Assembly (NCBI GenBank): GCA_016199985.1
Contig: JACQFQ010000030.1
Location: forward strand, 62,001 to 126,000
DNA from: Verrucomicrobiota bacterium
GTDB lineage: Bacteria > Verrucomicrobiota > Verrucomicrobiia > Limisphaerales > UBA11320
Reading direction: 5' to 3'
DNA length: 64,000 bases
Position numbers and translations under genes: made by a program. Below the pieces are notes generated by a model. That model was not told the DNA's origin, ran no database searches, and saw only the letters and a list, made by a program, of their open reading frames with translations. This document shows, in pieces, positions 45,238 to 54,376 of this stretch (positions within the stretch are counted from its first letter, which is position 1; the number at the start of each line of letters is the position of its first letter).

Positions 45238-45840
45238 ATGATCTCCTTTATTCGCGGCATCCTGATCGAAAGCCTGCCCGCGCAGGCCACGGTCGACGTT
45301 CATGGCGTGGGCTATGAGATCCAAATCCCGCTCTCCACCTACAATGCCCTTCCCGCCTCCGGCGGCGAGGTGAAGCTGCTTACCCAGCTGATCATTCGCG
45401 AGGACTCCCATGCGCTCTTCGGATTCTCCTCCCGGCCCGAGCGGGACATGTTCCGCCTCCTCGTTCACACCGTCAGCGGCATCGGTCCGAAGATCGCCCT
45501 CGGCATTCTGAGCGGGATGTCTGTCGCCGGGATCCGAAGCGCGGTGGCGCAGCGCGATCTCAAGGCGCTCTCGTCGATCTCCGGCGTGGGCAAGAAGACC
45601 GCCGAGCGGATTGTGGTGGAGCTGGCCGACAAGATGGGCGCCGCCACGGCGTTCGAATCGCCCGCTTCCGGATTGGCGCTCTCGCCCAATGACCAGAAGG
45701 CCAACGACGCCGTTCTCGCCCTGATGGCGCTCGGCTTCAAACAGCCCGACGCCCTCCAGTCGATTCGCGGCGCGCAGGCCATGCTGGGCCAAAGCGCGTC
45801 CATTGAGGATCTGGTGCGAGTGAGCCTGAAGCGTCCCTGA
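45238..45840 (+). CDS. ruvA: Holliday junction branch migration protein RuvA
   Basis: DNA-binding subunit of RuvAB, 200 residues from the ATG at 45238 (MISFIRGILIESLPAQATVD). It shows the N-terminal OB fold, two helix-hairpin-helix motifs (VSGIGPKIALGILSG and ISGVGKKTAERIVVEL) and a C-terminal RuvB-contact domain (NDAVLALMALGFKQPDALQ). The ruvB and ruvC genes are not in the window. The next gene starts 8 bp later. Confidence 0.96.
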   Translation: MISFIRGILIESLPAQATVDVHGVGYEIQIPLSTYNALPASGGEVKLLTQLIIREDSHALFGFSSRPERDMFRLLVHTVSGIGPKIALGILSGMSVAGIRSAVAQRDLKALSSISGVGKKTAERIVVELADKMGAATAFESPASGLALSPNDQKANDAVLALMALGFKQPDALQSIRGAQAMLGQSASIEDLVRVSLKRP

Positions 45841-45848
45841 TCGCGCCG

Positions 45849-46583
45849 ATGATGACCTTTGAGCCAAAGCCCCTCGCCACGAGCGGCCCCTCGCCCGCCG
45901 CGAAGCCCGCCGTGGTCCCCCAGCGGCTTCGTTGGCATGGCAGCCTGGCGGCCTGGACGGTCCATCGATTGGTCTGCGGCCTGACGTTCACGCTGCGGCT
46001 TCGCTACCACGCCCCGGAGGAGACCGACTCTCTCATCCTGCGGCAGCCAGCGATTTTCAGCATCTGGCACAACCGTCTCGCGCTGGCCCTCCCATCCTAC
46101 TGCAGGATGGTGCGGCGCCGACGTCCGGACCGCCGAATGGCGGCGATGGTCAGCGCGAGCAAGGATGGCGCCCTGGTCGCGCGCATTCTCGAGCATTTTT
46201 CAGCGGTGCCCATCCGAGGCTCGTCCAGCCGGCGAGGCTCGCAGGCGCTACGGGAGCTGATCACCCAGGCAAGTCTGGGGCGGGATCTGGCGATCACTCC
46301 CGACGGGCCGCGCGGACCGCGGCACCAGGTTCAGGACGGCGTCATCGGGCTCGCGCAGATGACCGGCCTCCCCATCATTCCCGCCAACTGCGCTCTGAGC
46401 GCGAAGATTCAGCTCAGGAGCTGGGACCGTTTCCAGATTCCTCTCCCTTTCGCCCGCTGGGATCTGAGGCTCGCCGCGCCTGTTTGGGTGCCGCGCGAGG
46501 CCGATGCCGCGGAGCGCGAGCGCCTTCGCCTTGAAGTTCAGGAGCGCATGCTGGATCTCGTTCCCGCGGATCGCGAGCCTTGA
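45849..46583 (+). CDS. DUF374 lysophospholipid acyltransferase-family protein
   Basis: A 244-residue membrane-associated acyltransferase-like protein. Motifs: FSIWHNRLALAL (the HN-type active-site motif replacing HX4D), VSASKDGALVARI, IRGSSSRRGSQALRELI and ITPDGPRGPRHQVQDGVI. This set defines DUF374, a family related to lipid A and phospholipid acyltransferases. Translation is probably coupled to ruvA (8 bp gap). Confidence 0.88.
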   Translation: MMTFEPKPLATSGPSPAAKPAVVPQRLRWHGSLAAWTVHRLVCGLTFTLRLRYHAPEETDSLILRQPAIFSIWHNRLALALPSYCRMVRRRRPDRRMAAMVSASKDGALVARILEHFSAVPIRGSSSRRGSQALRELITQASLGRDLAITPDGPRGPRHQVQDGVIGLAQMTGLPIIPANCALSAKIQLRSWDRFQIPLPFARWDLRLAAPVWVPREADAAERERLRLEVQERMLDLVPADREP

Positions 46584-46622
46584 GCCGGGCGCCGGAGATC
46601 GCGCTATCGAGAGAAGCCCGGG

Positions 46623-47771
46623 TTAGGCTGGCGCGTTCGACCCGACAGCTTGTCTGATTGTGTCGAAACCCGCTTCGACGACCTTCTGTCGCAGCCCTTG
46701 CACGATCGATCGCGCGACGCCGGGACCTTCATACACCAGCCCGCTGTACACCTGAACCAGGCTCGCGCCCGCCGTGATCTTTTCCCAGGCGTCCTCCGCG
46801 CTGAAGATGCCGCCGACGCCCACGATCGGAACCCGACCCTTGGACGCGCTATAGAGATGGCGGATCACATCGGTGCTGCGATCTCGCAGCGGGCGTCCGC
46901 TGAGTCCCCCCGTCTCGGCGTAGATCTTGCGGAGCGCGGGATCGTCGCCATCGGGTCGAGCAAGCGTTGTGTTCGTGGCGACGATGCCCGCAAGGCCGCA
47001 AGGGGAGACGAGCTCGAGGATGTCGTCGAGCGCTTCGAAGCTGAGATCGGGAGCGACTTTCACCAGAATGGGCTTGAGGGGCGGGTTCTTCGTCCCAGCC
47101 GTCGACGCTCCAGTCGTCGCCCGGGCGCGTTCCTCGTTGTCCGATCGCAATGTCTCCAGGATCTCGCGAAGCGCGTCCTTGTCCTGCAGCTGGCGCAAGT
47201 TGGGAGTGTTGGGCGAGCTCACATTCACCACAAAAAAATCACCGAGGTTCCACAAGGAGCGGAAGGAGTAGCTGTAGTCGCTCGCCGCCTCTTCAATCGG
47301 AGTGATCTTGGATTTGCCGAGGTTGATCCCGACAGGGTGCGCGGGCCAGCGTCCCGCCTGCTTCCAGTGGGTGAGGGTGGCGGCCATGGCATCGGCGCCG
47401 GGATTGTTGAACCCAATCCGATTGACCAGCGCCTCGTCGGCGATCGCCCGGAACATCCGGGGCGCGGGGTTGCCGGGCTGCGGATGCCGGGTCACGCCCC
47501 CGAGCTCGCTGAAGCCAAATCCGAACGCGGGCCATAGGGGCGCGGCGGCCGCCTGCTTGTCCATGCCGGCGGCGAGGCCGACGGGGTTGGGAAAGCGGAG
47601 ATCCCAGAGGGTGAGCGGCAACTCGGGGGACGCGCAGAAGCTCGCGACAAGATCGCTCCACACCGGGGAGCGGCTCATCCACCCCAAGGCGGCGAGCGTT
47701 TGGTTGTGGATGACTTCGGACTCCTGCGAGAACAGCGCAGGACGGATGACATGTCGGTAGAGCCAGGACAC
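46623..47771 (-). CDS. pyrD: Quinone-dependent dihydroorotate dehydrogenase (class 2)
   Basis: Membrane-associated flavoenzyme of pyrimidine synthesis, 382 residues. The N-terminal amphipathic extension (MSWLYRHVIRPALFSQ) is the quinone-site helix of class 2. FMN-site motifs: NPVGLAAGMDKQ, ELGGVTRHPQPGNPAPR, NRIGFNNPGAD, catalytic Ser in NVSSPNTPNLRQLQ, KVAPDLS, ATNTT and the GVGGIFSAEDAWEKITAGASLVQVYSG phosphate loop (seen in two pieces). It converges with the acyltransferase gene. Confidence 0.96.
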   Translation of the reverse strand: MSWLYRHVIRPALFSQESEVIHNQTLAALGWMSRSPVWSDLVASFCASPELPLTLWDLRFPNPVGLAAGMDKQAAAAPLWPAFGFGFSELGGVTRHPQPGNPAPRMFRAIADEALVNRIGFNNPGADAMAATLTHWKQAGRWPAHPVGINLGKSKITPIEEAASDYSYSFRSLWNLGDFFVVNVSSPNTPNLRQLQDKDALREILETLRSDNEERARATTGASTAGTKNPPLKPILVKVAPDLSFEALDDILELVSPCGLAGIVATNTTLARPDGDDPALRKIYAETGGLSGRPLRDRSTDVIRHLYSASKGRVPIVGVGGIFSAEDAWEKITAGASLVQVYSGLVYEGPGVARSIVQGLRQKVVEAGFDTIRQAVGSNAPA

Positions 47772-47802
47772 GCCCCCAGCAAACCGGGAATCGAAGGGGA
47801 AT

Positions 47803-48528
47803 TCAACTCAGGGAACTTACCCGTCGGAGCAGCGCGTCGATCGACTGGGAGTTGTCGCCCAGGGTCAGCGCGCGATCGGCGAGGTCGTTCAGCGCTCGTC
47901 GCGCCTCCTCGAAGTGCCCGGCGAGGTTGTCGAAGATCTCCGACAGATGGTAGCGCTCGGCGAGCCGGTGGTGGCTGGCCTCGCGAAAGCTCGAGCGTCC
48001 CAGGGCGGCGTAGTACTGCAGGTCTGGAAAGCCCCGGCGCTCGCGACGATGCCGGATCCTTTCAGGAAAAACTCCGGTGAGAAAGAGCGACTGGTTGCCC
48101 ATGTGGGCGCGAATCCTGAAACGCGTGGCCTCGTCCGCGTTGTCCAGCGCCCCGATCATCTCGTAGAAATAGTCGATCGGCGCGGGCTGCGAGGGCACCT
48201 TGAGGCGCAGGTTGGCCTGCTGGGAGTACTCGGCCAGAACCTCCGCCACGTAATCCGCGACCTCCCTTTCCTGAATGCCCGCCTTCCGCAGGGCGTGACG
48301 GACGAGGACATAGAAGTAGAGGTGGATGGAAGTCCGCAGGCAGTTGCGCGATTCCATGAACGCCGCGAGCAACGCGTCTTGGTCGAGCAGAAGATCGCGC
48401 GACGTCTCGTCGGCAAGGAGTTCCGACAGGAAACCCTTTTGTCCGGCCTTTTTGCCTAGCACCTCCGTGATGAACTCGACGTCCTGCGCGGTGAACTGCA
48501 CCCGGCAGTTCGGCGTGATGACCTTCAT
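47803..48528 (-). CDS. Conserved hypothetical protein
   Basis: A 241-residue, mostly helical cytoplasmic protein (MKVITPNCRVQFTAQDVEFI...). It has Arg/Tyr-rich segments such as IHLYFYVLVRHALRKAG and ANLRLKVPSQPAPIDYFYEM and ends in a helical region (IFDNLAGHFEEARRALNDLAD). No motif recognised. It is 31 bp upstream of pyrD on the same strand, so the two may be co-transcribed. Confidence 0.8.
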   Translation of the reverse strand: MKVITPNCRVQFTAQDVEFITEVLGKKAGQKGFLSELLADETSRDLLLDQDALLAAFMESRNCLRTSIHLYFYVLVRHALRKAGIQEREVADYVAEVLAEYSQQANLRLKVPSQPAPIDYFYEMIGALDNADEATRFRIRAHMGNQSLFLTGVFPERIRHRRERRGFPDLQYYAALGRSSFREASHHRLAERYHLSEIFDNLAGHFEEARRALNDLADRALTLGDNSQSIDALLRRVSSLS

Positions 48529-48892
48529 ATTCGCCTTGTTCTCATGACGAGCAGAACCTGATCCGTTTCCACGGCCCCGGCGCCCTCGATCCCAGCCGCC
48601 CCAGCAGCACTTCCGGTTCCAATACCCCGACGCGCGTGCTCCCTCAGCTGTTTCTTCGGACAGGCCGGCGACCGTGGCCCAAAGTAAGTCAACTGGGCGC
48701 GTTCTTCAACTTTGAGCGTCGAGAATGTGAGCATCGGAGGCGGGCGACCCATCGACGAAACTAAAGTGGCAAATCGGAGTCTCAGGTCCTACGTTCCGCC
48801 CCATCGAAACCGCATCCCAAAGCGCCCATCCTGAGCGGAACGAAGAATCGTCTCCACCGTTGGCCGTGGCCACCGGGGCGCATGGCCGCGTC
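48529..48892. other. Gene-poor intergenic region with a bipartite dispersed sequence
   Basis: About 360 bp with no convincing gene between divergent genes. It contains ACAGGCCGGCGA (48660-48671) and GTCAACTGGGCG (48688-48699); the same two 12-mers occur in the same order at 6985-6996 and 7001-7012, in another intergenic region. Promoters for both flanking genes should lie here, but none is clear. Confidence 0.5.
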
Positions 48893-49744
48893 ATGGAGGC
48901 GGGCTTGGTGCTGGCCAGCCAGAACATTGAGGCGGCGGTGGTTCATACGACGGATCCTCAGCGGTGGCAGCTGGTCGTGAAGCCGAAGGATCTTCTCGTC
49001 GCCCGGGCGCAACTGCTGCAATACACCCGGGAGAACCGGCATCGACGATGGCGTCAGTCCTTCGCCGGGCGACGCTTTGAGTTCGATTGGCAAAGCCTCG
49101 TGTGGGTGTTCCTGATGGCGGGGTGCTATTTTTTCCAAGCCCATGGCTCGTTGGCGATCCAGTCCCTGGGAGACTTCTATTCACCGGCCGTGAGGTCGGG
49201 GGAATGGTGGCGCGCGGTCACCGCGGAGTTTCTCCACGTCGACCTGCGCCATCTCGCTTCGAACGCGACAACCGGCCTGCTTTTTTTTGGCGTGGCCATG
49301 GCGGAGTATGGGGCGGGAACCGCCCTCCTCGCCGCCACCCTGTGCGGCGCTCTGGCGAACTTCGCGGCGATGTGGTTTCGTTCAATGCCCTATCATGGCC
49401 TCGGGGCGTCGGGAATGGTGATGGCGGCGTTGGGTTTGCTCGCGGTGCGCAGCTTCCGCTTGCAAGACTGGCGCGCTCGTCCGGCGCTCACAATCAGCCG
49501 CGGCTTTTTAGCCGGCGTGTTTCTTTTTATCCTCCATGGATTCAATCCCAGCTCCGACGTCCTTGTGCATACGTTGGGATTTGGCCTGGGCGCGGCGGCC
49601 GGGGTCTTGCTCAGCCCGATCGCCGAGAATCCCGGGCGTCAGGCGCGCTGGGATGCCCTCGGCAAATGGCTGTTCGTCGGCGTGGTCGCCGTCGCTTGGG
49701 GCTGCGCTCTCTGGCCTGCGGCTCAGCGCGGCTTGGAGCGATAG
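48893..49744 (+). CDS. Rhomboid-family intramembrane serine protease
   Basis: Membrane protease of 283 residues. A short N-terminal cytoplasmic domain ([20 protein letters not shown]) precedes about six helices. Catalytic elements: the Ser in [12 protein letters not shown] (GASG in the GxSG position), the His in [11 protein letters not shown] of a later helix, and the family loop [25 protein letters not shown] (in two parts), whose HxxxN is typical. The ATG at 48893 is preferred; TTG/GTG codons up to 33 bp upstream are in frame. Substrates unknown. The 3' end overlaps the convergent next gene by 22 bp. Confidence 0.88.
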   Translation: MEAGLVLASQNIEAAVVHTTDPQRWQLVVKPKDLLVARAQLLQYTRENRHRRWRQSFAGRRFEFDWQSLVWVFLMAGCYFFQAHGSLAIQSLGDFYSPAVRSGEWWRAVTAEFLHVDLRHLASNATTGLLFFGVAMAEYGAGTALLAATLCGALANFAAMWFRSMPYHGLGASGMVMAALGLLAVRSFRLQDWRARPALTISRGFLAGVFLFILHGFNPSSDVLVHTLGFGLGAAAGVLLSPIAENPGRQARWDALGKWLFVGVVAVAWGCALWPAAQRGLER

Positions 49745-50766
49745 GTCCACTGGCGGCCTGTCGCGGGAATGGACATCGTGTACTCCGCGCCGCCGGGCTG
49801 AACCGAAAGCTTCAAGTAGTTCGCCGCGCACTTCTCCTCCAGATTCGCGATGCGCTCGTCCAATGTGTTGTTCTCGACGTCGTCGCGAAGATTCTTGTGC
49901 ACCTGGTAGATGGCTTGCACCGAGGGCGTCCCCTTCAGCGTCTTCAGCACCTCGCCAGCGGTGCCCTTTCGCGCGCCATTGTTCATGACCGCGATCGTGG
50001 GGGCGAGGCTGTGAATGAGCAGCGGGTTGTTGCTGACATCCAGCCCATGGTGATTGACCTGGTAGACGTCGATCACGCCGACGCGGTTGTTGGGGCAGAC
50101 CAGCTGCTCCTCGATGTTCCAGGTGAGATCGCCGCCGTCGAAGAATCGAAAGGGGCCGTATTCCAGCAGCCACACGCTGCTATTGGCGTTGTCCGAGCGA
50201 TCGGGGTCCTTTCGCTGGGCGTCCTGGCATTCCGCGACGCCCTTAAGGACCGCGGCGGGGACCACTTTTCGCTTTGCCGCCAGGCAACGCAGCGAAACCC
50301 CGCCGTTGGGGGCGAGCGGAACGAGCAATCCGGGATACACCCCCATCCGTTGCTCCACCTTCATCTCCCGGTAGGGCTTGATGATGAGAGGCCACCTTGT
50401 GTCCTCCTTGTTTCCGTCCGGGTCCTTGGAAGGGACTCCGTTGTCGTAGAGGGCGATGATCGGCATGAGCTGAGACAGTTCCGCCGCGCCGCCAAAGTGG
50501 TCGATGTGAAGATGCGTTGTGATGAGGTGGTCGATTCTCTTGAGGCCGGCGACGTCCTTCGCCACGTGGTGGATTCGTTGCGAATCACGGCCGCCCGGGT
50601 TGCCCGAGTCGATGAGGATCGACTCCCTCGAGGGCGTGACGATCAGCGTTGAGCCTCCGCCCTCGGAGTCGATCCAATAAATGTCCAGCGTCGCTGGAGC
50701 TGTTTCAGCCGTCAGCAGGCCAAGAGACGCCGCGAAGGCCGCGAGGGAGCCAGTGAGCATTTTCAT
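49723..50766 (-). CDS. Exported metallo-beta-lactamase-fold hydrolase (ComEC-like)
   Basis: A 347-residue exported protein ([21 protein letters not shown] signal). The metal site motif is [11 protein letters not shown], preceded by [13 protein letters not shown] and followed by FFDGGDLTW and [11 protein letters not shown]. This arrangement is that of stand-alone ComEC/Rec2-type beta-lactamase domains, not of class B lactamases. A ~60-residue insertion (about 120-185, including [17 protein letters not shown]) separates the metal motifs. A nuclease or phosphodiesterase role is possible. Confidence 0.85.
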   Translation of the reverse strand: MKMLTGSLAAFAASLGLLTAETAPATLDIYWIDSEGGGSTLIVTPSRESILIDSGNPGGRDSQRIHHVAKDVAGLKRIDHLITTHLHIDHFGGAAELSQLMPIIALYDNGVPSKDPDGNKEDTRWPLIIKPYREMKVEQRMGVYPGLLVPLAPNGGVSLRCLAAKRKVVPAAVLKGVAECQDAQRKDPDRSDNANSSVWLLEYGPFRFFDGGDLTWNIEEQLVCPNNRVGVIDVYQVNHHGLDVSNNPLLIHSLAPTIAVMNNGARKGTAGEVLKTLKGTPSVQAIYQVHKNLRDDVENNTLDERIANLEEKCAANYLKLSVQPGGAEYTMSIPATGRQWTYRSKPR

Positions 50767-51231
50767 AGGTTGATTTCGGGTCGAGCGTATGCGCGTCACA
50801 GCGGCCTGACCACGCATTTTCTTTGTGAACGCCCCCCGTCGGCCCGTCCGGAGACGTCCGCCGAAGAATTTCGAGGTGGATGTCCGAAATCCGCTCAAGA
50901 TTCTTTCAGCCTCGTTCGATGGAGGAAGAGGTGAGTGAGAAAAAACAGGCGATGATTCGCTCCGCGTCCCTTCCGGATCGCGCTCCGAGACGCGGATGGG
51001 TCGCGATACGGAAGGGCGCGTCGGCCTTCCTCTGCCTGGCCCGCCTCCACGAGCTTCATGCCCGCCGTGTGGAGGGAAAGGTTAGGAGATTCCTGGGACT
51101 CGCCCCCTTGTCCCGCTCTGAGGCGCCTTTGCTCACGCGTCCCAAGTTCGGGATCCCTCCTCCTTAATGGCCTCGCGCGAAGAAGCGCCGAACTCCCGCA
51201 ACACCGCCTCCGCCCAAGGCACGGCCTTAGA
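50767..51231. other. Gene-poor region upstream of the CheR-like gene
   Basis: 465 bp without a gene I can support. It contains a long imperfect hairpin at 50968-51016. A 95-codon open stretch at 50880-51167 has no family resemblance and is disrupted in character by that hairpin, so it is not called. Confidence 0.5.
50968..51016. repeat. Long inverted repeat (15-nt arms)
   Basis: CCCTTCCGGATCGCG (50968-50982) pairs with CGCGATACGGAAGGG (51002-51016) at 14 of 15 positions, with a 19-nt loop. No T-run follows. It could be a structured leader of the gene starting at 51232 or a palindromic intergenic repeat. Confidence 0.6.
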
Positions 51232-52359
51232 ATGAAAAACCTCGAGCTGGAAATCGGTCGGATCCTGCGACGCGCGATGGGACTGAACCCTCAGGCGGTC
51301 CGACGCGAGGATCTTCGAGCCGCGGCCGCGACCCGGATGTCCGCCCAGGCCATCCGCAGCCCCTCCGCGTACCTGAGCCTGCTTCGCGCTTCCCGGCGCG
51401 AACGCCAGCTCTTGGTGGAGTCCGTGAGTCTGCCCCACACCGGCTTCTTTCCCCAATCGGCGCCCTTCGAAGCCCTGCAGCGCTGGGTGACGAACCATTG
51501 GCTCGCGCGACCGTCGAAGAAACCCTTGCGATTGCTGGGCGTTCCCTGCGCGACTGGCGAGGAGCCCTATTCGCTCGCCATCACGCTGCTGGAACTCGGG
51601 ATTCAGCCCCATCAGTTTCACGTGGACGCGGCCGACATCAATGACCGCGCCTTGCGCCACGCCGCCGCGGCGGTTTACCCCGACGCGTCGCTCGCGGCCA
51701 CCACCGAGGCGGTGAGGGAGCGCTACTTCCAGCGGGAGGCCCAGGGCCACCGCCTTTGTCCCAGCGTGCGCTCCCAGGTGAGCTTCCTCAAACTCGACTT
51801 GCTGGGCAGCACGCCTCTGGGGGAGAGCTACGACATCATCTATGGGCGCAGCCTCATGATCTACTTCGAGCCGAGCGCGCAGGAGCGGATCATTCAGCGC
51901 CTGGAGCGCTCGTTGAAACCCGCCGGGCTGTTGATCGTGGGCCCTCGCGAGAGGCAGAGGAAGAGAGCCAAACTCATCGTGCCCGGGTGGAGCGAGGAGA
52001 TCTATCAGGCGAATCTGCGCAAGGACAACGGGCGCGAGACGCTTCCAGTCCCGCGTCCGTCCGAGGCCGCCTCGCCCGGCTCGTCCAGGCTGAAGCAAGC
52101 GACAACCCTTCTCGAGGACCGCCAGCTCAACGAGGCCGCGGCGCTCTGCGTTCAAGTGCTTCATGAGCATCGGGCGTGCGCCCAGGCTGTGTGGCTCCTG
52201 GGCCGCATCGCGCAGCTTGAGGGTCGGTATGCCGAGGCGCGGGAGTTCTTCCGTCGCGCGCTCTACCTGCAACCTCGCCTGAAGCAGGCGCGGGAGGGCC
52301 TCCTGGAATCCGAAAAGCTTGCGAAGCCTCAGCCGGCGCGGAAACACAAGTCGGCCTGA
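51232..52359 (+). CDS. CheR-like methyltransferase with C-terminal TPR repeats
   Basis: A 375-residue protein. The N-terminal helical region and SAM-binding motif LGVPCATGEEPYSLAITLLE are of the CheR chemoreceptor methyltransferase type; AADINDRALRHA and FLKLDLLG follow in order. The region that normally reads N-x-T-x-FFR is LPHTGFFPQSAPF, with the Arg replaced by Pro, and the motif CRNVLIYF reads YGRSLMIYF, so the target or activity may differ. TPR units occupy about residues 280-365 (QLNEAAALCVQVLHEHRACA, GRYAEAREFFRRALYLQPRL). No chemotaxis genes are nearby. CheR-TPR proteins are known in Frz/Dif-like and biofilm pathways. Confidence 0.85.
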   Translation: MKNLELEIGRILRRAMGLNPQAVRREDLRAAAATRMSAQAIRSPSAYLSLLRASRRERQLLVESVSLPHTGFFPQSAPFEALQRWVTNHWLARPSKKPLRLLGVPCATGEEPYSLAITLLELGIQPHQFHVDAADINDRALRHAAAAVYPDASLAATTEAVRERYFQREAQGHRLCPSVRSQVSFLKLDLLGSTPLGESYDIIYGRSLMIYFEPSAQERIIQRLERSLKPAGLLIVGPRERQRKRAKLIVPGWSEEIYQANLRKDNGRETLPVPRPSEAASPGSSRLKQATTLLEDRQLNEAAALCVQVLHEHRACAQAVWLLGRIAQLEGRYAEAREFFRRALYLQPRLKQAREGLLESEKLAKPQPARKHKSA

Positions 52360-52611
52360 GCTCCGCTTTCCGACCACGCGCCTCAAGGTTGCGGACGCTC
52401 TTATCCCGCCGCCCTGACCACCGCCTGCCGACCCGAGGCCTTGCGAAGGCGAGGAGCGAGGGTTGCCTGGCCTTCGTCTCGTTCGAGATTTCCCAACCGC
52501 GTTCGATCCGGACCCTGCCCGCGTTGATCCACACCCCAGCGATGCACCGCTGACCTGGGGCTCGTTCGTTCTTGCCTTGGCATTCGGCTTTTGAGGGCAT
52601 GGCGGCGGCTC

Positions 52612-53412
52612 ATGAGAAAGTACTGGCACGTCCTCCAGATCGGGATTCAGAACACCCTGTCCTACCGGGTGAATTTTCTCTTCCGAAGCCTGTTTGGGTT
52701 GATTCCCCTGACCGCGGTGTTGTCGGTGTGGAAGACCATCTACTCGCAGGGAGGGGGCGCCATCGCGGGCTACACCTTGTCGCAGATGATCTCCTATTAT
52801 CTTGTTGTAACGCTGGTGGACATGCTGACGGCGGTGGCGGAGGACGACTGGCAAATCGCGGCGGACATCAAGGATGGGCGCATCAGCCAGTTTCTTCTGA
52901 AGCCGATCGACTATCTCGGGTATCGCCTCACTCTCTTCGCGGCAGGGCGGGTGATGTACGCCGCCATGGCGGTGGCGCCGGTGTGCGTCTTCATCCTCCT
53001 CCAACGGGAGCACTTCGTGTTTCCGTCGGACGCCGCGACCTGGCTCGCCTTCGGTCTCTCCGTGGCGATGACCGCTTTGCTCCAGTTTTTTGTCTCCTAC
53101 ACCCTCGCGCTCCTGGCGTTCTGGTTGCAGGAGGTGAGCTCCTTCATCTTCATCGTTTACGCCTTCGAATACCTGGCGGGCGGACATCTGTTTCCCCTCG
53201 ACATCCTGCCGTCATGGTCCTCGAGGCTGCTGATGATGACCCCATTCCCCTATCAGTTGTATTTTCCGGTGAACGTCTTTCTGGGACGCGCGACCGGCGC
53301 GGAGCTCGCGACCGGGCTTGGGATTCAAGCGATGTGGGTTTTGTTGGCCTGGGGCATGGCGCGAGCGATGTGGCGTCGCGGGATTCGCCACTACGAAGCG
53401 GTGGGCGGATGA
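52612..53412 (+). CDS. ABC-2 type permease, DUF990-like (first of pair)
   Basis: Inner-membrane protein of 266 residues with six hydrophobic segments; MRKYWHVLQIGIQNTLSYRVNF is a typical start for the COG4587-type permeases. The ATG at 52612 is preferred to a TTG at 52591. The second permease starts 8 bp after the stop. An ATPase gene normally precedes this pair but the upstream gene is CheR-like, so the ATPase is elsewhere. Confidence 0.87.
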   Translation: MRKYWHVLQIGIQNTLSYRVNFLFRSLFGLIPLTAVLSVWKTIYSQGGGAIAGYTLSQMISYYLVVTLVDMLTAVAEDDWQIAADIKDGRISQFLLKPIDYLGYRLTLFAAGRVMYAAMAVAPVCVFILLQREHFVFPSDAATWLAFGLSVAMTALLQFFVSYTLALLAFWLQEVSSFIFIVYAFEYLAGGHLFPLDILPSWSSRLLMMTPFPYQLYFPVNVFLGRATGAELATGLGIQAMWVLLAWGMARAMWRRGIRHYEAVGG

Positions 53413-53419
53413 CATCCTG

Positions 53420-54280
53420 ATGAAGCCGCCCTCACAACCGGCCTCCGTCCCGACGGAATCCCCCCCGCCTCCAGCCCCGGCGCTCGGGTGGTCTCGATAT
53501 CCCCGCATCTACGGCGCGATGTGGCGGAACTCGCTGGTGCGCGAGATGGGCTTCAAGGCGAATTTCCTGCTTTGGATTCTGGTCGAGCTGCTCTGGTTCG
53601 CTCTGCAGCTCAGCTTTTTCTCGGTGCTGTACAGCCACACCGATCGTATCGGCGACTGGACGCGGTGGGAGGTCGTGCTTCTGGTGGGAGCGAGTCACTT
53701 CATCCAGCAGATGTTTCAAGCGTTCTTCTTGGTGAACTGCGCGGAGATCTCCGATCTGATCCACACGGGGAAACTGGACTTCATGCTTCTTCTTCCCGTG
53801 AACACGCGCTTCGTCCTCTCACTGCGGAAAGTGGATCTGGGCGCGTTTGTCAACGCGGCTTCGGCCGCGGGCGTGATGGCCTTCGCGCTGCGCGAATTGG
53901 GGCGGACGCCCAGCGCGGCGCAGGTCGGCGGGTTTGCGACGCTGGCGGCGGTCGGTATTTTGATCCATTACTCGCTGATGTTTCTTCTGGCCACCATCAG
54001 CTTTTGGACGGTGAAGGCTCAGGGGATTGTCTATGGCTACTACAATCTCTTCAACATCGCGCGCTATCCAGACGCGGCCTATCAGGGGGGCTTCCGCCGC
54101 TTCTTCACCTTCGTCATCCCGATGCTCCTTGTGTCGAACGTGCCCGTGAAGGTCCTCGCCCAGCGTTTGACGGAACCCCTGGACGCGCTGTGGCTCTTGA
54201 TCGCGGGAGTCGCCTGCGCCGTTGTGTCCGAGATCGGTTGGAGGGTGTCTGTGCGCCGATACACGAGCGCGAGCTCCTAG
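53420..54280 (+). CDS. ABC-2 type permease, COG3694-like (second of pair)
   Basis: A 286-residue membrane protein with a proline-rich cytoplasmic N-terminus (SVPTESPPPPAPALG), then IYGAMWRNSLVREMGFKANF and six hydrophobic segments, including LIHTGKLDFMLLLPVNTRF, a hallmark of this permease type. It forms a heterodimer with the preceding permease by analogy. Substrate and ATPase are unknown. Confidence 0.87.
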   Translation: MKPPSQPASVPTESPPPPAPALGWSRYPRIYGAMWRNSLVREMGFKANFLLWILVELLWFALQLSFFSVLYSHTDRIGDWTRWEVVLLVGASHFIQQMFQAFFLVNCAEISDLIHTGKLDFMLLLPVNTRFVLSLRKVDLGAFVNAASAAGVMAFALRELGRTPSAAQVGGFATLAAVGILIHYSLMFLLATISFWTVKAQGIVYGYYNLFNIARYPDAAYQGGFRRFFTFVIPMLLVSNVPVKVLAQRLTEPLDALWLLIAGVACAVVSEIGWRVSVRRYTSASS

Positions 54281-54376
54281 CGGACGAGCGCGTTCGGGCG
54301 GTCTCCGCGGGTTTTCCAAGGCGCTTCCGAACAATCCGGATTGGCCCGGAGGCGCGCCATCGGCTACCGTCCCCTC

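Noticed and set aside
48525-48752. Possible 75-residue leftward protein upstream of the unknown gene at 47803-48528
   Set aside because: Low-complexity Gly/Ala composition, no family resemblance, and it contains half of the shared bipartite sequence; more likely intergenic.
50880-51167. Possible 95-residue rightward protein
   Set aside because: Basic, Arg/Pro-rich sequence with no motif, and a long hairpin falls within it.
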